A stretch of DNA of 6,310 bases from Sphingobacterium thalpophilum (GCA_943328865.2 CALQBR020000091.1:1-6310); one strand, 5' to 3'. Counted from the stretch's first letter, positions 1 to 5,649 are shown. Program-made: numbers and translations. The notes: generated from the letters alone by a model not told the origin.

Positions 1-273
1 GGTATTGCCGGTTTTGGTTTGCAGTCTATTGGTAAAGAATTCAAAATCAAATCCCTTGCTTTGGAGTTTCATTCGGGTCGTTTTTGATTTTCCTTCGGTA
101 TTGAGTTCGCAAAGGATGCGGTAGTTTTTGCGCAACTTGTTGTTTACATTGCGCATAAAATTCGTGCTGTCTTTGTATATTTTGTTATTGTAGGCATTGC
201 GGCAGCCATCGCTGCAGAATTTTTTGTCTTCGCGCCCTTTGATGGCCTCTCCACATTCCAAACATTTTTTCAT
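1..273 (-). CDS. Zinc-ribbon protein of the DUF2116-like type, N-terminal 91 codons (partial at left edge)
   Basis: The start codon is at 273-271 and the frame stays open to position 1, giving 91 residues. The protein begins MKKCLECGEAIKGRE. Cys4, Cys7, Cys20 and Cys24 form a CxxC-x12-CxxxC zinc-binding site at the extreme N-terminus. A basic, asparagine-rich stretch follows (about residues 25-55, with RNAYNNK and NNKLRKNYRIL). This layout matches small flavobacterial proteins usually annotated as DUF2116-family Zn-ribbon proteins; that is recalled knowledge, and no search was run. The clustered cysteines and basic residues suggest binding to nucleic acid or a protein partner, but the function is not known. 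The C-terminal part lies outside the window; by memory of homologues about 25-30 residues are missing. It is divergent from ssb and has its own promoter candidate at 445-473, which implies a long 5' leader. The start is chosen because the zinc motif begins at residue 4 and no in-frame ATG lies just upstream. Confidence 0.85.
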   Translation of the reverse strand, partial: MKKCLECGEAIKGREDKKFCSDGCRNAYNNKIYKDSTNFMRNVNNKLRKNYRILCELNTEGKSKTTRMKLQSKGFDFEFFTNRLQTKTGNT

Positions 274-444
274 AAAGGGATCATTTTTGGTGTTAGATTA
301 GGACATAAATCCGTAAAGTCTTCTTGCTCTTTTGTTCTATTGAATAGGTCTAAAGGGTATCGTTACTATTTTCTAATTCGACGGGATTACCAGATATTAT
401 TTTTTTAACCTGCTTAGTTTTAGGCTAACAGTAATAATACCAAT
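274..444 (-). other. Long 5' leader / intergenic stretch ahead of the zinc-ribbon gene
   Basis: No ORF of note is seen here on either strand. If the promoter at 445-473 is used, nearly all of this stretch is transcribed as an untranslated leader of roughly 160 nt. One weak hairpin is visible in the minus-strand RNA near its 5' end: TTAGCC pairs with GGTTAA through one G-U pair, while on the plus strand that position is an A-C mismatch. I recognise no riboswitch family. Confidence 0.35.
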
Positions 445-473
445 CAAATATAGCAATTAATTTCCAATTACAA
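445..473 (-). promoter_or_regulatory. Bacteroidota-type promoter for the zinc-ribbon gene (TTG-N18-TATATTTG)
   Basis: On the minus strand TTG (473-471) is followed by an 18-bp spacer and then TATATTTG (452-445). This fits the Bacteroidota vegetative consensus of a -33 TTG and a -7 TAnnTTTG, separated by about 17-23 bp in Flavobacterium. It is the best two-part match in the window. The predicted transcript would start around 436-440 and read toward the zinc-ribbon gene. Confidence 0.6.
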
Positions 474-506
474 ACGCTTACAAATAGTTACAACCGAAAG
501 TAAATG

Positions 507-542
507 GGTGGGAACCGACTAATTTTTGAAAGTCGGCCCATC
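507..542 (+). promoter_or_regulatory. Inverted repeat (hairpin or operator) upstream of ssb
   Basis: CCGACT (515-520) and AGTCGG (531-536) form a perfect 6-bp inverted repeat around a 10-nt centre. The outer arms TGGG (509-512) and CCCA (537-540) pair as well, leaving a two-base AA bulge on the left side. Further G-C and G-U pairing is possible out to 507 and 542. No T-tract follows on either strand, so it is not a terminator. The right edge runs into the putative -7 element CATCTTTG (539-546). It could be a protein-binding operator or, if transcription starts further upstream, an RNA hairpin in the ssb leader. Confidence 0.45.
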
Positions 543-546
543 TTTG
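539..546 (+). promoter_or_regulatory. Putative -7 element of the ssb promoter (CATCTTTG)
   Basis: CATCTTTG followed by C matches TAnnTTTG(C) except for the first base. It lies 65 bp before the ssb ATG. No TTG is found at the expected -33 distance; the inverted repeat 507-542 occupies that space. This may mean that transcription here needs an activator or another sigma factor. Two other one-mismatch candidates, AATTTTTG (521-528) and TTGATTTG (552-559), cannot be excluded. Confidence 0.35.
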
Positions 547-610
547 CCTTGTTGATTTGAATGTATTAGTCAACCAAACAGAGTAATCAAACATTTAAAT
601 TTTATACGCC

Positions 611-943
611 ATGAACACGATGAAAAACAGAGTACAGTTAATCGGAAACGTAGGAAACGATCCAGAAATTAAACAATTCGACGGAGGGAAAAAGTTAGCC
701 AACCTTACCCTAGCCACCAATGATTATTATACGAACGACAAAGGAGAGAAAGTCGCCCAAACCGAGTGGCATCGGATTTCTGCTTGGGGAAAAACGGCAG
801 ATCTCATTGAGCAATATGTCACCAAAGGCAAAGAAATCGCCATTGACGGGAAATTGACCCACAGGAGTTACGAAGATAAAAATGGCGAAAAACGCTATAT
901 CACTGAAGTAGTGGCCAACGAGGTGATGCTTTTGGGGAAATAA
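611..943 (+). CDS. ssb: Short single-stranded DNA-binding protein (SSB, OB-fold only)
   Basis: The product is 110 aa. It starts MNTMKNRVQLIGNVGNDPEI, the first beta strand and loop of the bacterial SSB OB-fold. It continues through LANLTLATND, a WHRISAWGKTADL segment (the usual W-x-R-[IV]-x-[AV]-W/F-G-K block) and a final YITEVVANEVMLLGK strand. It would bind ssDNA during replication, repair or recombination in the cytoplasm. The protein ends right after the OB-fold. The glycine/proline-rich linker and the acidic DDDIPF-like tip, which in ordinary SSBs recruits partner enzymes, are absent. The stop codon is followed closely by a good terminator, so this is a natural end and not a frameshift. 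Flavobacteria often carry such short SSBs besides a full-length one (recalled knowledge), so this may be a specialised paralogue. An alternative start at codon 4 (position 620) would lose only three residues. The gene is monocistronic. Confidence 0.95.
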   Translation: MNTMKNRVQLIGNVGNDPEIKQFDGGKKLANLTLATNDYYTNDKGEKVAQTEWHRISAWGKTADLIEQYVTKGKEIAIDGKLTHRSYEDKNGEKRYITEVVANEVMLLGK

Positions 944-960
944 AATGATTTAGGGGATCC

Positions 961-1002
961 ATCGTCGTTTTCCGTTTTTAAAATGGGGAACGGCGATTTT
1001 TT
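961..1002 (+). terminator. Rho-independent terminator of ssb
   Basis: A 13-bp stem pairs 961-973 (ATCGTCGTTTTCC) with 985-997 (GGGGAACGGCGAT) around an 11-nt loop, and six T residues cover 997-1002. Three of the pairs are G-U in the plus-strand RNA and would be C-A mismatches in the minus-strand RNA. The minus-strand copy also lacks a T-tract. The element therefore serves ssb and not the converging minus-strand gene, whose stop codon sits at 1006-1004. Confidence 0.88.
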
Positions 1003-1003
1003 A

Positions 1004-1759
1004 TTAGGCCAAATACCGAGACAAGCCCACCATAAGAAGGGTCATCAGAATCAGATACCGAGACAGCGTGTCAATGAGAATCGGCTCAGTGGTGATTTTT
1101 AATTTGGTGTAGTATTTCATGGTTTTGAAATAGGTCAAAGGCAGAAATAACGAAGGCAGTAGACTAATCCAACTAGAAATCGGAAAATTTAATAGCGTCA
1201 GTATTACCATTGAACTTAAAATAGGGTAGATGAAAAGTTGTTTTTTATTTTCGTTACAATCAAAGTGAGTACTACTTTTATAATATATAAATTGATTAGA
1301 AATCTTACGAAATAAGCGATTGATAATTATAAAAGCCAAAATCGACATAGTCACTTGAAGATACATGGGAACTTCCAGATAAGCATAAACTTTCCCGGTA
1401 TCTCCGTTTTTAACCATAGGAGCGATTAATACATATCCCAAAAAGTGAAGAAGAGACCCTGTTCCAAGCCAAGTGAGAAATAATTTTGTCAAAGACGGCT
1501 TGATTTTTATTATAGCAAGCAACGTAATAACGACTCCAAAAACCAACGAAAATAAAGGGCCTGAAACGGCTACTATTGCCTTTTGTTGCGCCGATCCTTC
1601 TTCAAAATAGGAAACATAATTATGATGTAATATGGGTTGTAAGTTGAAATAGAAAGCCATTAAATAATGCGCTAATTCATGTAAAATGGTTGCGAGTATT
1701 GAGGTCGCGATAACAATGCAAGTAGTATTTAGGGCAAGAGCCTGCTTTCTTAATTCCAT
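1004..1759 (-). CDS. Multi-pass membrane protein with HExxH motif, M50-like (site-2 protease-like) putative metallopeptidase
   Basis: The product is 251 aa and strongly hydrophobic, with about six or seven membrane segments (roughly residues 12-38, 60-84, 92-114, 131-147, 174-205 and 232-248). HELAH (27-31) lies inside the first membrane segment, as in intramembrane M50/S2P peptidases. SGP (66-68) in the next segment resembles the glycine-proline motif that follows the active site in M50 proteins. GDTG (119-122) after the third segment could supply the third zinc ligand through Asp120, in the role of the LDG motif; that assignment is inference. There is no PDZ or CBS domain. The substrate is unknown. 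The gene follows the HAD phosphatase by 25 bp on the same strand and is probably co-transcribed. Base composition is very AT-rich in places (21% G+C over 1241-1340). The family assignment is tentative; an inactive or non-peptidase relative is possible. Confidence 0.6.
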   Translation of the reverse strand: MELRKQALALNTTCIVIATSILATILHELAHYLMAFYFNLQPILHHNYVSYFEEGSAQQKAIVAVSGPLFSLVFGVVITLLAIIKIKPSLTKLFLTWLGTGSLLHFLGYVLIAPMVKNGDTGKVYAYLEVPMYLQVTMSILAFIIINRLFRKISNQFIYYKSSTHFDCNENKKQLFIYPILSSMVILTLLNFPISSWISLLPSLFLPLTYFKTMKYYTKLKITTEPILIDTLSRYLILMTLLMVGLSRYLA

Positions 1760-1784
1760 TTATGGTAGTAATCAGGTATTAGTA

Positions 1785-2477
1785 TTATTCTTTCAATAAA
1801 AAGGGGACTACTTCGGTTATGGTCCCAAAAGAGTTGAAATTTTTATGATTGATGGTATGGTCAATTTTTTCATGTGCCCAAGTAGTGTGAAAAGGAATGT
1901 GAATGGCATGACCGCCAATTTCTAAAACAGGCAAGACATCCGACTTTAGGGAATTCCCAATCATCATAAATTCGGAAGGCGCTACTTCCAATCGTTTGAT
2001 GAGTTTTTCATAATTAATCGCCTCTTTATCGGCCATCACTTCAATATGATGGAAATAAATGCCCAAACCAGAGAGATGCAATTTGCGTTGTTGGTCTTTT
2101 AAGTCTCCTTTGGTGGCTACCACTAGTTTATAATGACCTTGAAGTGCCTTTAAGGTGGCTTCCACACCGTCTAATAATTCAATCGGTTTTTCGATGAGGT
2201 CTTTGCCAATTTCGGTAATTTTTTTGATAAAATCCACACTAATGGTGCTGTTAGAAATAGCAATTGCCGCCTCAATCATCGACAAAATATAGCCTTTAAT
2301 GCCATACCCATAAAGAGGAAGGTTGTTTATCTGGGTAGTAAATAAGGCTTGTGACAACCCTTGATGGGTTAGGTAATCTTGCATGAGCACGCAAAACTTT
2401 TTCTCGGCTTCTTCAAAATAAGGCTCGTTGATAAACAAGGTGTCATCGGCATCAAAAGCGATTACTTTCAGTTTCAT
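1785..2477 (-). CDS. HAD-superfamily hydrolase (YjjG-like phosphatase type)
   Basis: The product is 230 aa, a normal length for a class-I (alpha-helical cap) HAD phosphatase. Motif I is FDADDTLF, with nucleophile Asp9 and acid/base Asp11. Residues about 18-100 form the helical cap. Motif II is VVATKGD with Thr122, motif III is probably Lys151, and motif IV is GNSLKSD with Asn175, Ser176, Ser179 and Asp180. Motif IV has GN where many members have GD, but Asp180 is kept for Mg2+ binding, so the enzyme should be active. Likely substrates are small phosphate esters such as nucleotides or sugar phosphates; the sequence does not decide which. It lies downstream of metG, separated from it by a terminator hairpin whose nearest arm is only 18 bp from the ATG. 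It precedes the M50-like gene and looks like the first gene of a two-gene operon. No separate promoter was found. Confidence 0.85.
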   Translation of the reverse strand: MKLKVIAFDADDTLFINEPYFEEAEKKFCVLMQDYLTHQGLSQALFTTQINNLPLYGYGIKGYILSMIEAAIAISNSTISVDFIKKITEIGKDLIEKPIELLDGVEATLKALQGHYKLVVATKGDLKDQQRKLHLSGLGIYFHHIEVMADKEAINYEKLIKRLEVAPSEFMMIGNSLKSDVLPVLEIGGHAIHIPFHTTWAHEKIDHTINHKNFNSFGTITEVVPFLLKE

Positions 2478-2495
2478 GTTTTTTATTAAAAATAC

Positions 2496-2525
2496 AAAAT
2501 TCCACTAAGTATTTAGTGGAATTTT
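2496..2525 (-). terminator. Intrinsic terminator downstream of metG
   Basis: AAAATTCCACTAA (2496-2508) and TTAGTGGAATTTT (2513-2525) form a perfect 13-bp stem with a 4-nt loop. In the minus-strand RNA the stem runs into TTTTGTATTTTT, a typical U-rich tail. The hairpin starts 19 nt after the metG stop codon, so it most likely ends the metG message. It also lies between metG and the HAD gene, so any read-through would be partial. Confidence 0.8.
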
Positions 2526-2544
2526 ATAAAATTGAATTGTTTTT

Positions 2545-4605
2545 TTAATTGATTTCCTCTCCGTTGTCTACTCCTTCTGCATCGGGATTCACGAAAACCA
2601 GTTTGCCTTCCGCATTATTGGTCATCAAAATCATTCCTTGACTTTCTACGCCACGAAGGTTTCTTGGCGCCAAATTCACTAAAACAGTAACCCTTTTTCC
2701 AATAATTGCTTCTGGAGCGAAACTTTCGGCAATACCCGAAACAATGGTGCGTACATCAATACCGGTGTCTACCTTTAGGATTAAAAGTTTGTTGGCTTTC
2801 GGCATTTTTTCAGCTTCTAAAATAGTTCCTACACGCAAGTCCATTTTGGCAAAATCCTCATATTGAATGGCTTCTTTTTGAGGGGCAGCCTTTTTATTTT
2901 CAGCTTTGTTGGCTACTTTCGTGGCTTCTAGCTTGTCGATTTGTTTTTGTATGGCGTCATCCTCGATTTTAGAAAATAACAATTCCGCTTCTCCAATGGA
3001 GTGTCCGGCAGGAATCAAATCGGAGTCGTCTGAGATGGTTTTCCAACTGATTAGTTTATCGGTATTTAAAATTCGCGATAGTTTGGCAGCAGTAAAAGGC
3101 AAGAAAGGCTCGCACAAAATGCTTAACGCGGCTGCAATTTGCAAGGCCACATACATTTGGGTTTGCACGCGTGCCGGATTGTCTTTAATCACTTTCCAAG
3201 GTTCTTCGTCGGCTAAATATTTATTTCCCAAACGAGCTACATTCATCAACTCTCCTAAGGCTTCTCTAAATCGGTAGCGCTCTATAGAACTCGAAATCAC
3301 CGCTGGATAGGCTTTTAATTCGGTTAAAGTGGCCTCATCCACTTCTGAAAAAGCGTTGGGTTGTGGCACAATTCCTTCGTAATACTTATGGGTTAAAACC
3401 ACGACACGATTGATGAAATTTCCAAAAATCGCGACCAATTCATTGTTATTTCTCGCTTGAAAATCTTTCCAGGTGAAGTCATTATCCTTGGTTTCTGGTG
3501 CATTCGAAGTTAACGCATAACGCAAAACATCTTGCTGATTTGGAAAATCTTCTAAATATTCGTGCAACCAAACGGCCCAATTTTTAGATGTCGATAATTT
3601 GTTGCCTTCCAAGTTCAAAAACTCATTAGCAGGCACATTATCTGGTAAAATATAACTGCCTTCGGCTTTAAGCATCGCCGGAAAAATGATACAGTGAAAG
3701 ACAATATTGTCTTTTCCAATAAAGTGAACCAGTTTGGTGTCTTTGTCTTTCCAATACGGCTCCCAATCTTTTCCTTCGCGCAAGGCCCATTCTTTGGTCG
3801 ATGAAATATAGCCAATGGGCGCATCAAACCAAACGTATAATTTTTTTCCTTCGGCACCTGCAACGGGAACATCAATTCCCCAATCTAAATCTCGGGTTAC
3901 GGCACGCGGTTCTAATCCGCCATCAATCCATGATTTTACTTGTCCGTACACATTCGGCTTCCAGTCGGTTTTATGTCCCACAAGAATCCATTCTTTTAAG
4001 AAAGCTTCATAACGATCCAAAGGTAAAAACCAGTGTTTGGTCGATTTCATTACGGGAGTTTCTCCTGTAATGGTCGATTTCGGATTGATTAAATCCGTAG
4101 CGTTTAGGGTAGAACCACATTTTTCACATTGGTCGCCATAGGCTTCTTCGTTACCACATTTTGGACAGGTTCCCATCACAAAACGATCGGCTAAGAATTG
4201 ATCGGCTTTGGCATCATACAATTGCTCGGTTACTTCCTCGATAAAATCTCCATTTTCATAGAGTTTCTTAAAAAATGCCGATGCGGTATCATGGTGTATT
4301 TTAGCCGAAGTTCGGGAGTAATTATCAAATGAAATTCCGAAATCGACAAACGACTTGCGAATAATTCCGTCATATTTATCGATGACCTGCTGCGGTGTAA
4401 TCCCTTCTTTTTTGGCTTTCATAGAAATCGCCACGCCGTGTTCGTCGCTTCCGCAAACAAAGGCAACGTCTTTTCCTTGCAAGCGCAAGTATCTGGAATA
4501 AATATCAGAAGGCACATAAACCCCTGCTAAATGGCCAATGTGAATCGGACCATTCGTATAGGGCAATGCCGCTGTAATGGTATATCTTTTTGGATCTTGT
4601 AACAT
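2545..4605 (-). CDS. metG: Methionyl-tRNA synthetase with C-terminal tRNA-binding domain
   Basis: The product is 686 aa, a full-length class I MetRS. It charges tRNA(Met) with methionine in the cytoplasm, using ATP, and so supplies both initiation and elongation. The HIGH signature is at 22-25 ([14 protein letters not shown]) and the KMSKS counterpart is KLSTS at 336-340. The connective domain carries a zinc knuckle with Cys147, Cys150, Cys160 and Cys163 (CPKC and CEKC). The anticodon-binding helical domain covers about 375-540, including WKVIKDNP. A lysine/alanine-rich linker (about 555-580) leads to a Trbp111/EMAP-II-type OB-fold (about 582-675), which contains DLRVGTI, HPKA-like MPKANKLL and [15 protein letters not shown]. 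That domain usually helps dimerisation and tRNA binding. The start is supported by the conserved [11 protein letters not shown] opening. The message is apparently monocistronic, with a -7 element at 4625-4632 and a terminator at 2496-2525. Confidence 0.98.
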   Translation of the reverse strand: MLQDPKRYTITAALPYTNGPIHIGHLAGVYVPSDIYSRYLRLQGKDVAFVCGSDEHGVAISMKAKKEGITPQQVIDKYDGIIRKSFVDFGISFDNYSRTSAKIHHDTASAFFKKLYENGDFIEEVTEQLYDAKADQFLADRFVMGTCPKCGNEEAYGDQCEKCGSTLNATDLINPKSTITGETPVMKSTKHWFLPLDRYEAFLKEWILVGHKTDWKPNVYGQVKSWIDGGLEPRAVTRDLDWGIDVPVAGAEGKKLYVWFDAPIGYISSTKEWALREGKDWEPYWKDKDTKLVHFIGKDNIVFHCIIFPAMLKAEGSYILPDNVPANEFLNLEGNKLSTSKNWAVWLHEYLEDFPNQQDVLRYALTSNAPETKDNDFTWKDFQARNNNELVAIFGNFINRVVVLTHKYYEGIVPQPNAFSEVDEATLTELKAYPAVISSSIERYRFREALGELMNVARLGNKYLADEEPWKVIKDNPARVQTQMYVALQIAAALSILCEPFLPFTAAKLSRILNTDKLISWKTISDDSDLIPAGHSIGEAELLFSKIEDDAIQKQIDKLEATKVANKAENKKAAPQKEAIQYEDFAKMDLRVGTILEAEKMPKANKLLILKVDTGIDVRTIVSGIAESFAPEAIIGKRVTVLVNLAPRNLRGVESQGMILMTNNAEGKLVFVNPDAEGVDNGEEIN

Positions 4606-4607
4606 AA

Positions 4608-4647
4608 CTCAATTTAATTGGCTGCAAAAATAAGCAATAGAATTGAG
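4608..4647 (-). promoter_or_regulatory. metG promoter -7 element TATTTTTG flanked by an inverted repeat
   Basis: On the minus strand TATTTTTG (4632-4625), followed by C, matches TAnnTTTG and lies 19 bp from the metG ATG. This implies a very short leader or a nearly leaderless message. No clear TTG stands at the -33 distance. CTCAATT (4608-4614) and AATTGAG (4641-4647) form a 7-bp inverted repeat enclosing the element, which could be an operator or chance in AT-rich DNA. Confidence 0.45.
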
Positions 4648-4670
4648 AGTTTTAGAATTAGCGGGTATGT

Positions 4671-4678
4671 TAAATTTG
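4671..4678 (+). promoter_or_regulatory. Upstream -7-like element TAAATTTG (first copy)
   Basis: This is an exact match to TAnnTTTG reading rightward. It is part of a 10-bp direct repeat, TAAATTTGTT, that recurs at 4749-4758. The nearest upstream TTG (4643-4645) is 25 bp away, outside the usual spacing, so it is a weaker candidate than the second copy. Confidence 0.25.
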
Positions 4679-4729
4679 TTTCTAACAGTTGGAGCGAATA
4701 CTCTAAGAATCAAACGGGGATAAAAGTAA

Positions 4730-4756
4730 TTGACATTTCTTTTTTATCTAAATTTG
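4730..4756 (+). promoter_or_regulatory. Promoter for the leader and small lysine-rich ORF (TTG-N16-TAAATTTG)
   Basis: TTG (4730-4732, within TTGACA) is followed by 16 bp and an exact -7 element TAAATTTG (4749-4756). The spacer is one base shorter than the 17-23 bp range reported for Flavobacterium. A transcript from here would begin at about 4762-4765 and run into the hairpin block at 4782-4838. Confidence 0.5.
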
Positions 4757-4781
4757 TTCAATGCTAAGAAAAAAGTAAATT

Positions 4782-4838
4782 CATTTCTTTGAAATGCTTT
4801 TCAAACCTATGAACCACAACGTTTTAGGTGGTTTTTTT
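4782..4838 (+). promoter_or_regulatory. Structured leader with alternative hairpins and an intrinsic terminator (putative attenuator or small RNA end)
   Basis: Two mutually exclusive hairpins overlap. CATTTC (4782-4787) pairs with GAAATG (4791-4796) around TTT, while TTTGAAA (4788-4794) pairs with TTTCAAA (4799-4805) around TGCT. They are followed by AACCAC (4812-4817) pairing with GTGGTT (4828-4833), which runs into seven T residues (4832-4838), a typical intrinsic terminator. No plus-strand gene lies upstream for it to terminate. With the promoter at 4730-4756 it would end an RNA of about 75 nt, or act as an attenuator for the ORF that begins 31 nt later. I cannot assign it to a known RNA family. 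Confidence 0.5.
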
Positions 4839-4869
4839 AATTTATAGAGGACATCAAATAAGATGAATT

Positions 4870-5040
4870 ATGGCCAAAGGACCTGAAAAAAATACGAAAA
4901 ATAAGGCACTGCATACCAAATTGCTGAAACGAAAAAACACGAAACTTCAGGAAGATAAAAAAGCAAAAGCTTCGCGGTTGAAAGCCTTAGTTGCCAAAAT
5001 GAATCAAAATAAGCGTAGTAACGAAACGGATTGCATATAA
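4870..5040 (+). CDS. Small lysine-rich basic protein, hypothetical (56 aa)
   Basis: This 56-aa ORF begins MAKGPEKNTKNKALHT and ends NETDCI. Lysines are spread through it and acids are few, so it is highly basic. It has no membrane segment and no signal peptide. The middle (KKAKASRLKALVAKMNQ) looks helical and could bind RNA or the ribosome; that is inference from charge only. I recognise no named family, though small lysine-rich proteins of this kind occur in flavobacteria. Support for coding comes from the A-rich start context, the promoter and structured leader just upstream, and mixed use of AAA/AAG and GCA/GCC/GCT rather than simple repetition. A longer open frame on the opposite strand (4868-5098) is judged to be its antisense shadow. 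A second ATG at 4863 is out of frame and encodes only seven residues. Confidence 0.65.
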   Translation: MAKGPEKNTKNKALHTKLLKRKNTKLQEDKKAKASRLKALVAKMNQNKRSNETDCI

Positions 5041-5069
5041 AAACCCATTGCATTTCTTTTTTGTTGCAT
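5031..5069 (+). repeat. Three direct copies of TTGCAT ahead of the DUF4375-like gene
   Basis: TTGCAT occurs at 5031-5036, 5048-5053 and 5064-5069, at spacings of 17 and 16 bp. The first copy is inside the end of the small ORF and the last is 8 bp before the putative -7 element. The near-regular spacing could reflect a regulator-binding array, but a short AT-rich hexamer can recur by chance. Confidence 0.25.
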
Positions 5070-5076
5070 TTTAACT

Positions 5077-5084
5077 GAAATTTG
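5077..5084 (+). promoter_or_regulatory. Putative -7 element of the DUF4375-like gene (GAAATTTG)
   Basis: GAAATTTG differs from TAnnTTTG only at the first position and stands 26 bp before the ATG at 5110. Upstream TTGs (5061-5063, 5064-5066) are closer than the usual -33 spacing, so the match is weak. Confidence 0.3.
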
Positions 5085-5109
5085 TAGCAAATAATCAAAC
5101 GCTAAACCT

Positions 5110-5649
5110 ATGGAATTCGGTAGAATAATTATCTCAGATACTGCGATGAACAGTGAAAATCTTCAAGATGTAATACACTCTAATATTTCGATAATCAACT
5201 TAATGCGTGAGGAAGGGGTGAACGACGACCTGATACATGAAGATGCTTTAATGAGTTATTATTTGGATTATTATTTTTCGAAATATACGGAGGGTAATTT
5301 TGCGCAATTTGTATATCATTCGGGTTGGGATCAGGAATTGAATGAATTGATAGCAGAAGGTTTGGCATTAATTGGAGCCGAAAAACACTTGGAATTGTTC
5401 CAGCAGCAAGCTAAAAAAGTTAAATTAATGAGTAGTGTCAAACTGAATAAATTCTTGAAAGGAAAATTGGAAGGAGTCAACCCGATTCGCGATTTGCTTA
5501 ACAACGATACTTTCTTTGCATTAGATGAAAACCTGATTGCTTTGAATGCTACTTTTTTAAAAACACATCCTGATTTCGAAGTACTTTCGGTAGATGCTAT
5601 TTTCGCCACCTTAGAAGAATTTATAGGTCATGAAATCAAACGATTTTAG
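5110..5649 (+). CDS. DUF4375 / DMP19-type acidic protein
   Basis: The product is 179 aa with no signal peptide or membrane segment, so it is cytoplasmic. It is acidic: by my count about 29 Asp/Glu against 15 Lys/Arg. Residues 50-73 carry a YYLDYYFSKYTEGNF block followed by AQFVYHSGW, which matches the core 'G-x-F-x-Q-F-x-x-N/S-x-G' of the DUF4375 (DMP19) family. LIAEGLALIGAEKHLELF (80-97) is the following conserved helix. The family's namesake, Neisseria DMP19, is a dimeric DNA-mimic protein that blocks a transcription regulator (established knowledge). Whether this member mimics DNA is not shown. A long helical C-terminal half ends in EFIGHEIKRF. The start at 5110 has an A-rich upstream context; Met13 (5146) is a less likely alternative. 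It is downstream of the small basic ORF, with 69 bp between them and a possible promoter of its own. Confidence 0.7.
   Translation: MEFGRIIISDTAMNSENLQDVIHSNISIINLMREEGVNDDLIHEDALMSYYLDYYFSKYTEGNFAQFVYHSGWDQELNELIAEGLALIGAEKHLELFQQQAKKVKLMSSVKLNKFLKGKLEGVNPIRDLLNNDTFFALDENLIALNATFLKTHPDFEVLSVDAIFATLEEFIGHEIKRF

Noticed and set aside
511..536. GGAACC with N16 spacing to TCGG, resembling an ECF sigma-factor promoter before ssb
   Set aside because: Both halves are partly contained in the inverted repeat, and the -10 part matches poorly. One short match without conservation data is not enough.
2906..3277. 123-aa open frame on the plus strand
   Set aside because: It lies entirely inside metG on the opposite strand, and its composition is that of an antisense frame.
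3615..4070. Open frames inside metG on both strands (3615-3875 minus, 3801-4070 and 3815-4012 plus)
   Set aside because: All are out-of-frame or antisense shadows of the well-conserved MetRS coding sequence.
4863..4886. Seven-codon ORF MNYGQRT overlapping the start of the small basic ORF, as a possible leader peptide
   Set aside because: Too short to support, contains no run of a regulatory amino acid, and such overlaps are expected by chance in this AT-rich sequence.
4868..5098. 76-aa open frame on the minus strand
   Set aside because: It is the antisense of the lysine-rich ORF: AAA/AAG codons read backwards give the run of Phe/Leu/Tyr. It would also cover promoter-like sequence, and it shows no recognisable family feature.
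5331..5609. 92-aa minus-strand frame
   Set aside because: Antisense shadow of the DUF4375-like gene.
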